Below are positions 35,548 to 44,667 of a DNA stretch of 64,000 bases, piece after piece (within the stretch, counting starts at the first letter, position 1; each line of letters starts with the position of its first letter). The position numbers and the translations under genes were made by a program. The DNA comes from Bradyrhizobium ivorense. GTDB taxonomy: Bacteria; Pseudomonadota; Alphaproteobacteria; Rhizobiales; Xanthobacteraceae. The stretch lies in the NCBI RefSeq assembly GCF_900696085.1, contig NZ_CAADFC020000016.1, positions 1,150,797 through 1,214,796 of the forward strand. The letters run 5' to 3'. The notes below the pieces were generated by a model, which saw nothing but the letters and a program-made list of their open reading frames with translations, made no database searches and was not told the origin of the DNA.

Positions 35548-36774
35548 ATGTCCACAAGACGGCAACTGGCAGTGCTTGCCGCTGCATTGGCGATCGTCGC
35601 CACATCGGGTAGCGCGGCGCTGGCCCAGAAAAAATACGACACCGGCGCCACCGACACCGAGATCAAGGTCGGCAACATCATGCCCTACAGCGGCCCCGCA
35701 TCCGCCTACGGCGTGATCGGCCGCACCGAGGCCGCCTATTTCAAGATGATCAACGATCAGGGCGGCATCAACGGCCGCAAGATCAACTTCATCTCCTATG
35801 ACGACAACTACTCGCCGCCGAAGACGGTGGAGCAGGCCCGCAAGCTGGTCGAGAGCGACGAGGTGCTGCTGGTCTTCAATTCGCTCGGTACGCCGCCGAA
35901 TACGGCGATCCAGAAGTACATGAACCAGAAGAAGGTGCCGCAGCTGTTCGTCGCCACCGGCGCCACCAAGTGGAATGATCCGCAGAATTTCCCCTGGACC
36001 ATGGGCTGGCAGCCCAACTACCAGAGCGAGACCATCATCTACGCAAGGTACATTCTGAAGAATCATCCGAACGCCAAGATCGCGGTGCTCTATCAGAACG
36101 ACGACTACGGCAAGGACTACCTGAAGGGCCTGAAGGACGGGCTCGGCGCCAAGGCCGCCTCGATGATCGTCGCCGAGGACAGCTACGAGGTGTCGGAGCC
36201 GACCATCGATTCCCACATCGTGCGGCTGAAGGCCACGGGCGCCGACGTCTTCATCAACATCACCACGCCGAAATTCGCGGCGCAGGCGATCAAGAAGAAC
36301 GCCGAGCTCGGCTGGAAGCCGCTGCACTTCCTCAACAACGTCTCGGGCTCGATCGGCAGCGTGATCAAGCCGGCGGGGTTCGAGAACGCCCAGGACATCA
36401 TCTCGTCGCAGTATTTCAAGGATCCGACCGACGCGCAGTGGAAGACCGACAAGGCGATGATCGCCTGGAACGAGTTTTTGGATAAGTACTATCCGGAAGC
36501 CAACCGCGCCGACGCCTCCGTGATGTACGCCTACATCGTCTCGCAAGGCCTGGTGCATGTGCTCAAGGCCTGCGGCGACAATCTGACGCGCGAGAACATC
36601 ATGAAGCAGGCGGCCAGCATTCGCGATTACGAGCCCCTCGGCCTGCTGCCCGGCGTCAAGGTCAACACCTCGCCGACCGACTTCGCACCCCTCTCGCAGC
36701 TGCAGCTGATCCGCTTCAAGGGCGAGACCTGGGAGCGCTTTGGTGAAGTCCTGAGCGGCGACGTCGGCGGTTAG
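35548..36774 (+). CDS. ABC importer substrate-binding protein, paralog 3
   Basis: 408 residues, same length as paralogs 1 and 2. The signal peptide ends near AALAQ (1-28). Conserved KVGNIMPYSGPASAYGVIGRTEAAYFKMINDQGGINGRK and LYQNDDYGKDYLKGLKDGLG. The middle (HFLNNVSGSIGSVIKPAGFENAQDIISSQYFKDPTDAQW) is the most diverged part, which suggests a different ligand. GGGAGAG before the ATG. Confidence 0.92.
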   Translation: MSTRRQLAVLAAALAIVATSGSAALAQKKYDTGATDTEIKVGNIMPYSGPASAYGVIGRTEAAYFKMINDQGGINGRKINFISYDDNYSPPKTVEQARKLVESDEVLLVFNSLGTPPNTAIQKYMNQKKVPQLFVATGATKWNDPQNFPWTMGWQPNYQSETIIYARYILKNHPNAKIAVLYQNDDYGKDYLKGLKDGLGAKAASMIVAEDSYEVSEPTIDSHIVRLKATGADVFINITTPKFAAQAIKKNAELGWKPLHFLNNVSGSIGSVIKPAGFENAQDIISSQYFKDPTDAQWKTDKAMIAWNEFLDKYYPEANRADASVMYAYIVSQGLVHVLKACGDNLTRENIMKQAASIRDYEPLGLLPGVKVNTSPTDFAPLSQLQLIRFKGETWERFGEVLSGDVGG

Positions 36775-36800
36775 CTCCGGCGCTTCCAACCGAAGAACAC

Positions 36801-36830
36801 AGCCCCCGCGGCCCGGCCGCGGGGGCTTTT
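36801..36830 (+). terminator. Intrinsic terminator after binding-protein gene 3
   Basis: AGCCCCCGCGGC and GCCGCGGGGGCT arms around CCG, followed by TTT. Confidence 0.92.
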
Positions 36831-36957
36831 CGTTGGCCGGGGCCTCGACCGCGTCCCGCTTACACTTTGGCCGGCGATGCGCTAGGGAGATCGGCGGCAG
36901 ATCAAGAACAAGCCGGCGCCTCTTTGAGGCGGCAACAACGAAGGGAGTGTCAAGAAA

Positions 36958-38189
36958 ATGCCGATGCCGATCCGACACCGCGTCGCCACCGCCCTGCTCG
37001 GCCTCACCGTCGCAGCCGCAACCGGCAGCGCCGCGCTGGCACAGAAGAAATACGATACCGGCGCGAGCGACACCGAGATCAAGATCGGCAACATCGTGCC
37101 CTATAGCGGCCCGGCCTCGGCCTATGGCGTGGTCGGCAAGGCGATGGCCGCGGTGTTCAAGAAGACGAACGACGAAGGCGGCGTCAACGGCCGCAAGATC
37201 AACTTCATCTCCTATGACGACGCCTATTCGCCGCCGAAGGCGGTCGAGCAGGTGCGCAAGCTGGTCGAGAGCGACGAGGTGCTGCTGCTGTTCGGCACGC
37301 TCGGCACCGCCTCCAACACCGCGATCCAGAAGTACCTCAACGCCAAGAAGGTACCGCAGCTGTTCGTCGCCACCGGCGCCACCAAGTGGAACGACCCGAA
37401 GACGTTCCCGTGGACCATGGGCTGGCTGCCGAGCTACCAGAGCGAGTCGCGGATCTACGCGAAATACCTGATCAAGTAGAAGCCGGCCGCCAAGGTCGCG
37501 GTGCTCTACCAGAACGACGACATGGGCAAGGACTATCTCAAGGGCCTCGAGGTCGGCTTCGCCGGCGATCCCAACCGCATCGTCGCCAAGGAGAGCTACG
37601 AGGTCGCCGAGCCCACCATCGATTCGCATGTGGTGCGGCTGAAATCCTCCAACCCCGACGTCATCGTCTTCTTCACCACGCCGAAATTCGGCGCGCAGGC
37701 GATCAAGAAGCTCGGCGAGATGAGCTGGAAGCCGGTCACCATCGTCTCCAACGTCTCGGCGTCGACCGCGACCGTGATGCGGCCGGCGGGGATGGACAAC
37801 TCGCAGGGCGTGATCTCGGCGGCCTACGCCAAGGACGCCAGCGACCCGCAGTGGAAGGACGATGCCGGCATGAAGGCGTTCGACGAACTGATCGCCAAAT
37901 ACATGCCTGACACCAACCGCGTCGATTCTTCGGCGATGACCGGCTACAACATGGCGACCACGATGGTCGAGGTGCTGCGCCGCTGCGGCGACGATCTGAC
38001 CCGCGCCAACGTGATGAAGCAGGCAGCGAGCCTGAAGCAGTTCGCGCAGGGCGGCCTGCTGCCGGGCGTGACGTTGTCGACCGGGCCTAACGACTTCCAG
38101 CCGATCGAGCAGCTGCAGCTGATGCAGTTCAAGGGCGAGCGCTGCAGCTGTTCGGCGACGTCATCTCCGGCGAAGCCGGCGGCAATTAG
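36958..38189 (+). pseudogene. ABC importer substrate-binding protein, paralog 4, disrupted
   Basis: Reads as a full paralog from signal peptide to C terminus, but with two lesions. An amber codon TAG at 37477-37479 stands where paralog 1 has Glu (LLKEKPDAKVAI versus LIK-stop-KPAAKVAV). A 1-base loss near 38143-38145 turns the expected ERWxLFGDVISGEAGGN-stop into a shifted tail that runs to a TGA at 38194. Restoring one base gives a 410-residue protein ending at TAG 38187-38189. The remaining sequence is otherwise uniform in codon use, so the decay looks recent. A truncated 173-residue N-terminal fragment is the most that could be made. Confidence 0.9.
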
Positions 38190-38220
38190 GGGATGATGAG
38201 GCTAATGGCGACGGCGCCAG

Positions 38221-38425
38221 GCTCCCTCTCCCCGTTCTTACGGGGAGAGGGTTGGGGTGAGGGGCCCTCTCCGCGCATACGGTAACAGCTGCGCTCGCAG
38301 AGGCTCCCCCTCACCCGGAACGCATCTGACGATGCGTCATAGCCGAGGCTTTGCCTCGGCGTTCTAAACGTCGGCCGCCAAAGGCGGCCTGTGCCTCTCC
38401 CCGCAAGCGGGGCGAGGTGAAGCGG
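38221..38425. repeat. C/G-rich palindromic repeat, family F relative
   Basis: CTCCCTCTCCCCG and CGGGGAGAGGGTTGGGGTGAGGGG followed by several shorter hairpins (GAACGCATCTGACGATGCGT, GCCGAGGCTTTGCCTCGGC, TCGGCCGCCAAAGGCGGCC). It fills most of the 508-base gap between the pseudogene and the glycerate kinase gene. No gene is seen in the rest of that gap (38426-38697). Confidence 0.78.
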
Positions 38426-38697
38426 AGTGCGCCGCTCGGCTCGAAGTATTGGTGCGCCTCCGCTCCTCCTTCCCGCTTGCAGGCCCGCCCAACCAAAACC
38501 CAAAAAACAACCCCATGCAAAGTAGCCGGTGGCGGCCGGCGCTCGACAGGCGGCTTGACACGTCGGGCAAGTCAGGGATAATCTTCCAATATTCCGAAAT
38601 TGCGCCCGAGTGCGCCCTCGCCCCCGCAAAGCGGGAAAGGGAACCCTGCAGCTCGCAATTCAGCCCTCGCCGTGCCTCCGCCTCCGTGAGTATTGCC

Positions 38698-39981
38698 ATG
38701 ACCGACCGACGTCCCCTGCTGCGTTCGATCTTCGATGCCGCGGTTGCGGCCGCGCATCCCGATGTCGTGCTGGCGTCACGGCTGCGCCCGGTGCCGAAGG
38801 GCCGCATCATCTGCCTCGCCGCCGGCAAGGGCGCCGGCGCGATGGCCGCAGCCGCCGAGCGGCATTATCTCGACGCGCTCGGCCTCGCGCCGTCGCGGCT
38901 GGTCGGCATCGCCACCACCCGCCACGGCCACGGCGTGCCGACCCGGCGCATCAAGGTGGTCGAGGCCGGCCACCCGGTGCCCGACGAGGCCGGCCTGCGC
39001 GCCGCCGACGACACGCTGCGGCTCGCCACCGAGGCGACGCCTGACGACCTGCTGCTGGTGCTCTTGACCGGCGGCGGCTCGGCGAACTGGATCGCACCGG
39101 TCGAGGGCATGACGTTCGCGCAGAAGCAGCAGGTCAACCGCGCGCTGCTGCGCTCCGGCGCACCGATCGGCGAGGTGAACACGGTGCGCAAACACCTGTC
39201 GCGCATCAAGGGCGGCCGGCTGGCCCGCGCCGGCCAGCGCGCCGCCGAGATCGTCACGCTCGCGATCTCGGACGTGCCGCATGACGATCCCTCCGCCATC
39301 GCCTCGGGGCCGACGGTGCCTGATACGACCACGCTCGGCGACGCCGGTGCGCTGGTCGCAAGATACAATCTCTCGATCGACGACGCCGTCCGCCGCGCGC
39401 TCGACGATCCCGGCAATGAGAGCTGCAAGCCCGGCGATAGCGCCTTTGCCCGCGCGACCTTCGAGCTGCTGGCGAAGCCGAAAGCCTCGATCGATGCCGC
39501 GGTCAAGGTCGCGCACGATGCCGGCTACGAGACCATCGCGCTCGGCGCCGATCTCGAGGGCGAGGCGCGCGATGTCGCCGCCGCGCACGCCCAACTCGCG
39601 CTCAAGGCCCGCAGCGAAGGCCGGCGCGTTGCGATCCTGTCCGGCGGCGAACTCACGGTGACAGTGCGCGGCAACGGCCGCGGCGGCCCCAACCAGGAAT
39701 ACGCTTTGGCGCTGGCCGGCCTGCTCAAGGACACACCTGACATTTCGGCGCTCGCCGCCGACACCGACGGTGCCGACGGCGGCGCCGGCAGCGCCACCGA
39801 TCCGGCGGGCGCGATGATCGACGAGACGACATTTGCGAAGATGCAGTCGCTCGGGCTGGATCCCAAGGCGTATCTTGCGAACAACGACGCCACGGGATTT
39901 TTCGCGCAGACCGGCGACCTGTTGCTGACGGGCCCGACGCTGACCAATGTCAACGACGTGCGCGTGATCTTGGTGGACTGA
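38698..39981 (+). CDS. Glycerate 2-kinase (MOFRL/TtuD family)
   Basis: 427 residues from ATG 38698; the upstream in-frame extension is repeat sequence. N-terminal DUF4147 domain (about 5-240) with ICLAAGKGAGAMAAAAE and LLTGGGSANW, and a C-terminal MOFRL domain with ILSGGELTVTVRGNGRGGPNQEYALALAG and DTDGADGGAGSATDPAGAM. This is the fold of bacterial glycerate 2-kinases (GckA/TtuD, once called hydroxypyruvate reductase), which make 2-phosphoglycerate from D-glycerate. It stands alone between two transporter blocks. Confidence 0.92.
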   Translation: MTDRRPLLRSIFDAAVAAAHPDVVLASRLRPVPKGRIICLAAGKGAGAMAAAAERHYLDALGLAPSRLVGIATTRHGHGVPTRRIKVVEAGHPVPDEAGLRAADDTLRLATEATPDDLLLVLLTGGGSANWIAPVEGMTFAQKQQVNRALLRSGAPIGEVNTVRKHLSRIKGGRLARAGQRAAEIVTLAISDVPHDDPSAIASGPTVPDTTTLGDAGALVARYNLSIDDAVRRALDDPGNESCKPGDSAFARATFELLAKPKASIDAAVKVAHDAGYETIALGADLEGEARDVAAAHAQLALKARSEGRRVAILSGGELTVTVRGNGRGGPNQEYALALAGLLKDTPDISALAADTDGADGGAGSATDPAGAMIDETTFAKMQSLGLDPKAYLANNDATGFFAQTGDLLLTGPTLTNVNDVRVILVD

Positions 39982-39989
39982 TTCCTGCC

Positions 39990-40067
39990 GTCATTGCGAG
40001 CGCCAGCGAAGCAATCCATCGCGCCGCTTGCGGAGATGTGGATTGCTTCGCTGGCGCTCGCAATGAC
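39990..40067. repeat. Palindromic repeat, family C (copy 2)
   Basis: GTCATTGCGAGCGCCAGCGA and TCGCTGGCGCTCGCAATGAC, with GAAGCAATCCA/TGGATTGCTTC inner arms. It is followed at 40083-40096 by a family-B half site (CGCCCCGGAATGAC). Confidence 0.92.
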
Positions 40068-40114
40068 GGGGAAAGGGCTGCGACGCCCCGGAATGACGCG
40101 GCGAGGGCGGAGGC

Positions 40115-40633
40115 TCAAAACTCCTGCGCGAGCTTGGCCAGCATCTCCAGCAGCGCGGCGTGGTTGGCGGGGCCGAGGACCTCGATCAGCCGCGCCTCGT
40201 GCTTGTTGGCGACCAGCTTCTTGGCGCGCGCCAGCACCGCGCGGCCCCGGTCGGTCAGCACCAGAATGTGCGAGCGGCGATCGTTGGCCGAGCGCATCCG
40301 CGCGCAAAGGTCGCGGCTCTCCAGCGCGTCGAGCATGGCGACGAAGTTCGGCCGGAGGATGCCGAGCGTGTTGGCGATTTCGGTCTGGTTGCGGCCGGGG
40401 TTCTTGTCGAGCAGCAGCAGCACGGAGAACTGCGCCGGCGTCAGCTGCAGCGGCGCGACGCAGCGCAGAAAGTCCTCGAACACCTTGAGCTGGGCACGCT
40501 TCAGCGAATAGCCCAGCAGGCCGGACAGTTCGCCCAGTTGCAGCATGCCGTCGTCCCCGGCAGGATCGACCGGTTCCCTGCGCAGGGAGCGCTGTGGCCG
40601 GACGGCATCGGAGGCGGTCTTGGAAACTGTCAT
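40115..40633 (-). CDS. MarR-family transcriptional regulator
   Basis: 172 residues with a central winged HTH (about 70-135: LTPAQFSVLLLLDKNPGRNQTEIANTLGILRPNFVAMLDALESRDLCARMRSANDRRSHILVLTDRG). The N terminus is longer than usual. It is divergent from the second LIV importer operon, with AT-rich dyads in the gap. By analogy with BadR/CouR-type regulators of aromatic-CoA pathways it could respond to an aryl-CoA made by the nearby ligase (inference). Confidence 0.9.
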   Translation of the reverse strand: MTVSKTASDAVRPQRSLRREPVDPAGDDGMLQLGELSGLLGYSLKRAQLKVFEDFLRCVAPLQLTPAQFSVLLLLDKNPGRNQTEIANTLGILRPNFVAMLDALESRDLCARMRSANDRRSHILVLTDRGRAVLARAKKLVANKHEARLIEVLGPANHAALLEMLAKLAQEF

Positions 40634-40704
40634 TCGCTCGAGGCTCGCAATCCCGCTAGAAGGATTCCCCGTGCGCGACGTTTGGGGACCTTGAGATTAT
40701 ATTC

Positions 40705-40723
40705 GATAATTGTTATCAACTAT
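40705..40723. promoter_or_regulatory. Probable MarR-type operator before livH-2
   Basis: GATAA-TTG-TTATC is a perfect dyad (40705-40717) overlapping an imperfect one, ATAATTG-TTAT-CAACTAT (40706-40723). It lies 71 bases from the MarR start and about 95 from livH-2, in an AT-rich patch that contrasts with the high-GC surroundings. Confidence 0.55.
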
Positions 40724-40817
40724 ACCAAATATCGGCAGCTTTCAACAGCCGATATCGGCCGGCCCGGCCGCCACAACCGGTGGCGGTGGTCCGACGCTGA
40801 AGGGGGAGCGCTCGGCC

Positions 40818-41858
40818 TTGAACACAACGATCATGCTGTTCCTGCTGCAGGATGGCATCACCAACGGCGCGGTCTACGCGCTGCTCGGGCTGGCCCTCGT
40901 GCTGGTGTTCGCGGTCACGCGCGTGATCCTGATCCCGCAGGGCGAATTCGTCACCTATGGCGCGCTGAGCTACGCCATGCTGGCCACCGGGCAGGTGCCC
41001 GGCACGGTGAAGCTCGCGGTGGCGATGGGCGTCGTCGCCTTCGGCCTCGACCTGTTCTTCGCGCGCAAGGCGCTGCATGCGCGGCTGGTGCTGCGCTCGG
41101 TCGCGCTCAACATCGTCTTCCCCGTCGCGCTGCTCGCCCTCACCTATGCGCTGGTCGGCCGCAACACGCCGATCGCGATCAACATCGCGCTGGCGCTCTT
41201 GATCGTGGCGGCGATCGGGCTGTTCCTCTATCGCATCGCGTTCCAGCCGATCGCGCACACCTCGGTGCTGGTGCTGCTGATCGCCTCGGTCGGCTGCCAT
41301 CTGGCGCTGCAGGGCCTCGGGCTCGTGTTCTTCGGCGCCGAAGGCCTGCGCGGCCCGGCGCTGTCGAACGCGGCGGTGTCGGCGGGTCCGCTGCGCTTCA
41401 CCGGCCAGAGCCTTGCGGTGTACGGCCTGACGGTCGCCTTCATCGTCGCGCTGTGGCTGTTCTTCGGCTACACCAAGACCGGCAAGGCGCTGCGCGCCAC
41501 CGCGGTCAACCGGCTCGGCGCCCGCCTGGTCGGCATCCGCACCACGCTGTCGGGCCAGATCGCGTTCCTGCTCGCCTCTGTCATCGGCGCGATCTCCGGC
41601 ATCCTGATCGTGCCGATCACGACGCTCTATTACGACACCGGCTTCTTGATCGGCCTGAAGGGTTTTATTGCCGCGATCATCGGCGGCCTCGTCAGCTATC
41701 CCCTCACCGCGGTCGCCGCCATCCTGGTCGGAATCGTCGAGGCGTTCTCCTCGTTCTACGCCAGCAATTTCAAGGAAGTCATCGTGTTCTTCCTGATTAT
41801 CCCGGTCCTGGTGCTGCGCTCGCTCGCGGCGCCCGCGGTCGAAGAAGAGAAGGACTGA
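40818..41858 (+). CDS. livH: Branched-chain-type ABC importer permease (LivH-2)
   Basis: 346 residues from TTG 40818, which has AGGGGGAG 8 bases upstream; ATG 40833 is an alternative. About 9 helices. LLQDGITNGAVYALLGLALVLVFAVTRVILIPQGEFVTYGAL is the LivH N terminus. It has an extra pair of helices (FPVALLALTYALVGRNTPIAINIALALLIVAAIGLFLYRIAF) and is longer than LivH-1 by about 54 residues. First gene of the second importer operon. Confidence 0.9.
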   Translation: MNTTIMLFLLQDGITNGAVYALLGLALVLVFAVTRVILIPQGEFVTYGALSYAMLATGQVPGTVKLAVAMGVVAFGLDLFFARKALHARLVLRSVALNIVFPVALLALTYALVGRNTPIAINIALALLIVAAIGLFLYRIAFQPIAHTSVLVLLIASVGCHLALQGLGLVFFGAEGLRGPALSNAAVSAGPLRFTGQSLAVYGLTVAFIVALWLFFGYTKTGKALRATAVNRLGARLVGIRTTLSGQIAFLLASVIGAISGILIVPITTLYYDTGFLIGLKGFIAAIIGGLVSYPLTAVAAILVGIVEAFSSFYASNFKEVIVFFLIIPVLVLRSLAAPAVEEEKD

Positions 41859-41861
41859 GCG

Positions 41862-43631
41862 GTGTCGCAGCGGCTTCCTCTCATCATCTTCACGCTCGCG
41901 ATGGCGGTAATCCCGCTGATCCCGGGCATCCCGCCGTTCTGGATCGTGCTGCTCGACAATATCGGGCTTGCCGCGCTGGTCGCGATGGGGCTGGTGCTGC
42001 TCACCGGCGTCGGCGGCCTCACCTCGTTCGGTCAGGCCGCGTTCTGCGGCTTCGGCGCCTACACCACGGCGGTGTTGACCACCGCCTACGGCGTTTCGCC
42101 CTGGCTGACGCTGCCGGCCTCGCTCTTGGTCAGCGGCATCGCCGCGGTTCTGCTCGGCATCGTCACGGTGCGGCTGTCCGGCCACTACCTGCCACTCGGC
42201 ACCATCGCCTGGGGCATCGGCCTGTTCTATTTGTTCAGCAAGCTCGAATTCCTCGGCCGCAACGACGGCATCTCCGGCATCCCGCCGCTCTCGATCGGCT
42301 CGTTCCGGATGCTGAGCCCGGACACGATCTACTACGCGATCTGGATCGCGGTGCTGGTCTCGGCGCTGCTGACCATGAACCTGCTGGACTCCCGCACCGG
42401 CCGCGCCATCCGCGCGCTGCGGCGCGGCCATGTCGCGGCCGAGGCGTTCGGCGTGCAGACGCCGCGCGCCAAGCTGCTGGTGTTCATCTATGCCGCAGTG
42501 CTGGCCGGCCTGTCCGGCTGGCTCTATGCGCATTTCCAGCGCGCCGCCAACCCGACGCCGTTCGGCGCTCAGGCCGGCATCGAATATCTGTTCATCGCGG
42601 TGGTCGGCGGTGCCGGCTATGTCTGGGGCGCGGTGCTCGGCGCCGGCATCGTCGTGGTGCTGAAGGAGGTGCTGCAGAGCTATCTGCCCTACATCTTCGG
42701 CGGCCAGAGCCAGCTCGAGACCATCGTGTTCGGCATCATGCTGGTGCTGCTGCTACAGCTCGCGCCGGCAGGCGTCTGGCCGTGGCTGATGTCGCGGCTG
42801 CCGTTCAAGCCGGCCCGCAAGACGCCCGATACCTCGCTGAAGCTCGAGCATCCGGCGCGGGCATCCGGCACCTCCCCGGTGCTGCTGCACATCGAGAAGG
42901 CGCGAAAACAGTTCGGCGGCGTGATCGCGGTCAACGACGTCTCGTTCGACGTCAACGCCCGCGAGATCGTCGCGCTGATCGGGCCGAACGGCGCCGGCAA
43001 GAGCACGACCTTCAACCTGATCACCGGCGTGCTGACCGCGACCAGCGGCAAGATCGCGGTGCTCGGCAAGGAGGTCGAGAACGCGCCGCCGCAGGAGGTG
43101 GTCAAGCTCGGCGTCAGCAGGACGTTCCAGCACGTCAAGCTGGTGCCCGACATGACCGTGCTCGAGAACGTCGCGATCGGCGCGCATCTGCGCGGCTCGT
43201 CGGGTGCGATCTCCAGCATGCTGCGGCTCGACCGCACTGATGAGGCGCGGCTGCTGGCGGAAGCCGCGCGGCAGATCGAACGCGTCGGGCTGTCCGACCA
43301 GATCGACCAGCTCGCGGGCTCGCTCTCGCTCGGGCAACAACGCATCGTCGAGATCGCCCGCGCGCTGTGCGTCGACCCTCAGCTGCTGCTGCTCGACGAG
43401 CCGGCCGCCGGCCTGCGCCACATGGAGAAGCAGCGACTCGCGGCGTTGCTGCGGCAACTGCGCGACGGCGGCATGTCGGTGCTGCTGGTCGAGCACGACA
43501 TGGGGTTTGTGATGGATCTCGCCGACCGCATCGTGGTGCTGGATTTCGGCACCAAGATCGCGGAAGGCGCGCCGGCCGCGATCAAGCGCAACCCCGACGT
43601 CATCAAGGCCTATCTCGGAGCCGCCGCATGA
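41862..43631 (+). CDS. Fused LivM permease-LivG ATPase
   Basis: 589 residues. Residues 1-310 are a LivM-type permease (LVLLTGVGGLTSFGQAAFCGFGAYTTAVL, RAIRALRRGHVAAEAFGVQ). After a linker of about 30 residues (MSRLPFKPARKTPDTSLKLEHPARASGTS) comes a complete LivG ATPase from about 340: Walker A GPNGAGKSTT, signature LSLGQQRIVEIARAL, Walker B LLLLDEPAAGL, switch VEHDMGFVMDLADRIVVLDFGTKIAEG. Membrane and motor domains are thus in one chain. The TGA overlaps the ATG of livF-2. Confidence 0.93.
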   Translation: MSQRLPLIIFTLAMAVIPLIPGIPPFWIVLLDNIGLAALVAMGLVLLTGVGGLTSFGQAAFCGFGAYTTAVLTTAYGVSPWLTLPASLLVSGIAAVLLGIVTVRLSGHYLPLGTIAWGIGLFYLFSKLEFLGRNDGISGIPPLSIGSFRMLSPDTIYYAIWIAVLVSALLTMNLLDSRTGRAIRALRRGHVAAEAFGVQTPRAKLLVFIYAAVLAGLSGWLYAHFQRAANPTPFGAQAGIEYLFIAVVGGAGYVWGAVLGAGIVVVLKEVLQSYLPYIFGGQSQLETIVFGIMLVLLLQLAPAGVWPWLMSRLPFKPARKTPDTSLKLEHPARASGTSPVLLHIEKARKQFGGVIAVNDVSFDVNAREIVALIGPNGAGKSTTFNLITGVLTATSGKIAVLGKEVENAPPQEVVKLGVSRTFQHVKLVPDMTVLENVAIGAHLRGSSGAISSMLRLDRTDEARLLAEAARQIERVGLSDQIDQLAGSLSLGQQRIVEIARALCVDPQLLLLDEPAAGLRHMEKQRLAALLRQLRDGGMSVLLVEHDMGFVMDLADRIVVLDFGTKIAEGAPAAIKRNPDVIKAYLGAAA

Positions 43632-44359
43632 GCACGCTGTTGTCGGTCGCCGACGTCCACATCGCCTACGGCAAGGTCGAGGCCGTGCGCGGCGTCTCGC
43701 TCGAGGTCGGCGCGAACGAGATCGTCACCATCATCGGCGCCAATGGCGCCGGCAAGACCACGCTGCTCAACGCCATCATGGGCGTGCTGCCGCTGAGGGG
43801 CCGCACCAGCTTCGCCGGCACCGACATGGCGCCATCAGACATCGAGGACCGCGTCGCCACCGGGCTCAGCCTGGTGCCGGAGCATCGCGAATTGTTCGGC
43901 ACCATGAATGTCGAGGACAATCTCGAGCTCGGCGCCTTCCGGATTGCCAAGGCGGTCGCGGCGCAGTCGCTGGAGCGGGTCTACGCGCTGTTCCCGCGGC
44001 TGAAGGAGCGGCGCAAGCAGCTCGCCGGCACGCTGTCCGGCGGCGAGCAGCAGATGCTGGCGATGGGCCGCGCGCTGATGGGCGCGCCAAAGCTTCTGAT
44101 GCTGGACGAGCCGAGCCTCGGCCTCGCGCCGATCATCGTCGCCGACATCTTCCGCACCGTCGGCGAACTCCGCGCCGCCGGCGTCTCGGTGCTGCTGGTC
44201 GAGCAGAACGCGCAAGCCGCGCTGCAGATCGCCGACCGCGCCTACGTGATGGAGCTCGGCGAGTTCGTGCTGCAAGGCTCGGCGAAGGACATCGCCTCCA
44301 ACACGCGGGTGGCGGCGAGCTATCTCGGCTTCCAGCACGAGGGCGAAAGCGCGATCTGA
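43628..44359 (+). CDS. livF: Branched-chain-type ABC importer ATPase (LivF-2)
   Basis: 243 residues from ATG 43628, overlapping the fusion gene stop by 4 bases. Walker A GANGAGKTTLLNAIMG, signature LSGGEQQMLAMGRAL, Walker B LLMLDEPSLGLAP, and a LivF-type tail VVEQ-like LLVEQNAQAALQIADRAYVMELGEFVLQG. Last gene of the operon; its binding protein is encoded on the other strand at 44668. Confidence 0.93.
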   Translation: MSTLLSVADVHIAYGKVEAVRGVSLEVGANEIVTIIGANGAGKTTLLNAIMGVLPLRGRTSFAGTDMAPSDIEDRVATGLSLVPEHRELFGTMNVEDNLELGAFRIAKAVAAQSLERVYALFPRLKERRKQLAGTLSGGEQQMLAMGRALMGAPKLLMLDEPSLGLAPIIVADIFRTVGELRAAGVSVLLVEQNAQAALQIADRAYVMELGEFVLQGSAKDIASNTRVAASYLGFQHEGESAI

Positions 44360-44412
44360 GGGCAGAAATGCGATTCCAGCTGCGGCCGTGTGAGGAAGCC
44401 ACCGGCGGTAGG

Positions 44413-44583
44413 GTTCCCTCCCCCCTTGCGGGCGAGGGTTAGGGAGAGGGGTGCCGCACGGCGTGCTTTCGCGATGTGCGCTTCTGCGACGCGACAAAAA
44501 TTGCAAGAGCAACTCCTCCGTTGGACATCCAGCCCGGGGCTTACCCCTCTCCCCAACCCTCCCCCGCAAGGGGGGAGGGAGCC
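44413..44583. repeat. Palindromic repeat, family F (copy 2)
   Basis: GTTCCCTCCCCCCTTGCGGG...GGTTAGGGAGAGGGG and GGCTTACCCCTCTCCCC...CCCCCGCAAGGGGGGAGGGAG. It lies between the convergent importer and catabolic operons, the same kind of position as copy 1. Confidence 0.85.
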
Positions 44584-44610
44584 CGAACAGTGTGCTCTCC
44601 TCACTGGTGG

Positions 44611-44644
44611 AATTAAAAAGCCGGCCACCTTGCGGAGGCCGGCT
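44611..44644 (-). terminator. Intrinsic terminator of the crotonase-to-binding-protein operon
   Basis: On the minus strand AGCCGGCCTCC-GCAA-GGTGGCCGGCT is followed by TTTTAATT. It begins 23 bases after the stop of the binding-protein gene at 44668. Confidence 0.9.
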
Positions 44645-44667
44645 CGTCTGTCTCGATCCGTGATCGT

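Noticed and set aside
37477..37479. TAG as a recoded sense codon (pyrrolysine or suppressed amber)
   Set aside because: The same gene also has a downstream frameshift, the paralogs carry Glu there, and nothing in the window suggests pyl machinery.
40160..43240. 1026-residue plus-strand frame over the LIV operon, and similar 400-700 residue frames on minus strands (35482-37629, 40716-42533)
   Set aside because: They are out-of-frame or antisense shadows of well-supported LIV and binding-protein genes; high GC leaves few stop codons, and their composition (Arg/Ala/Gly or His/Asp rich) matches no family.
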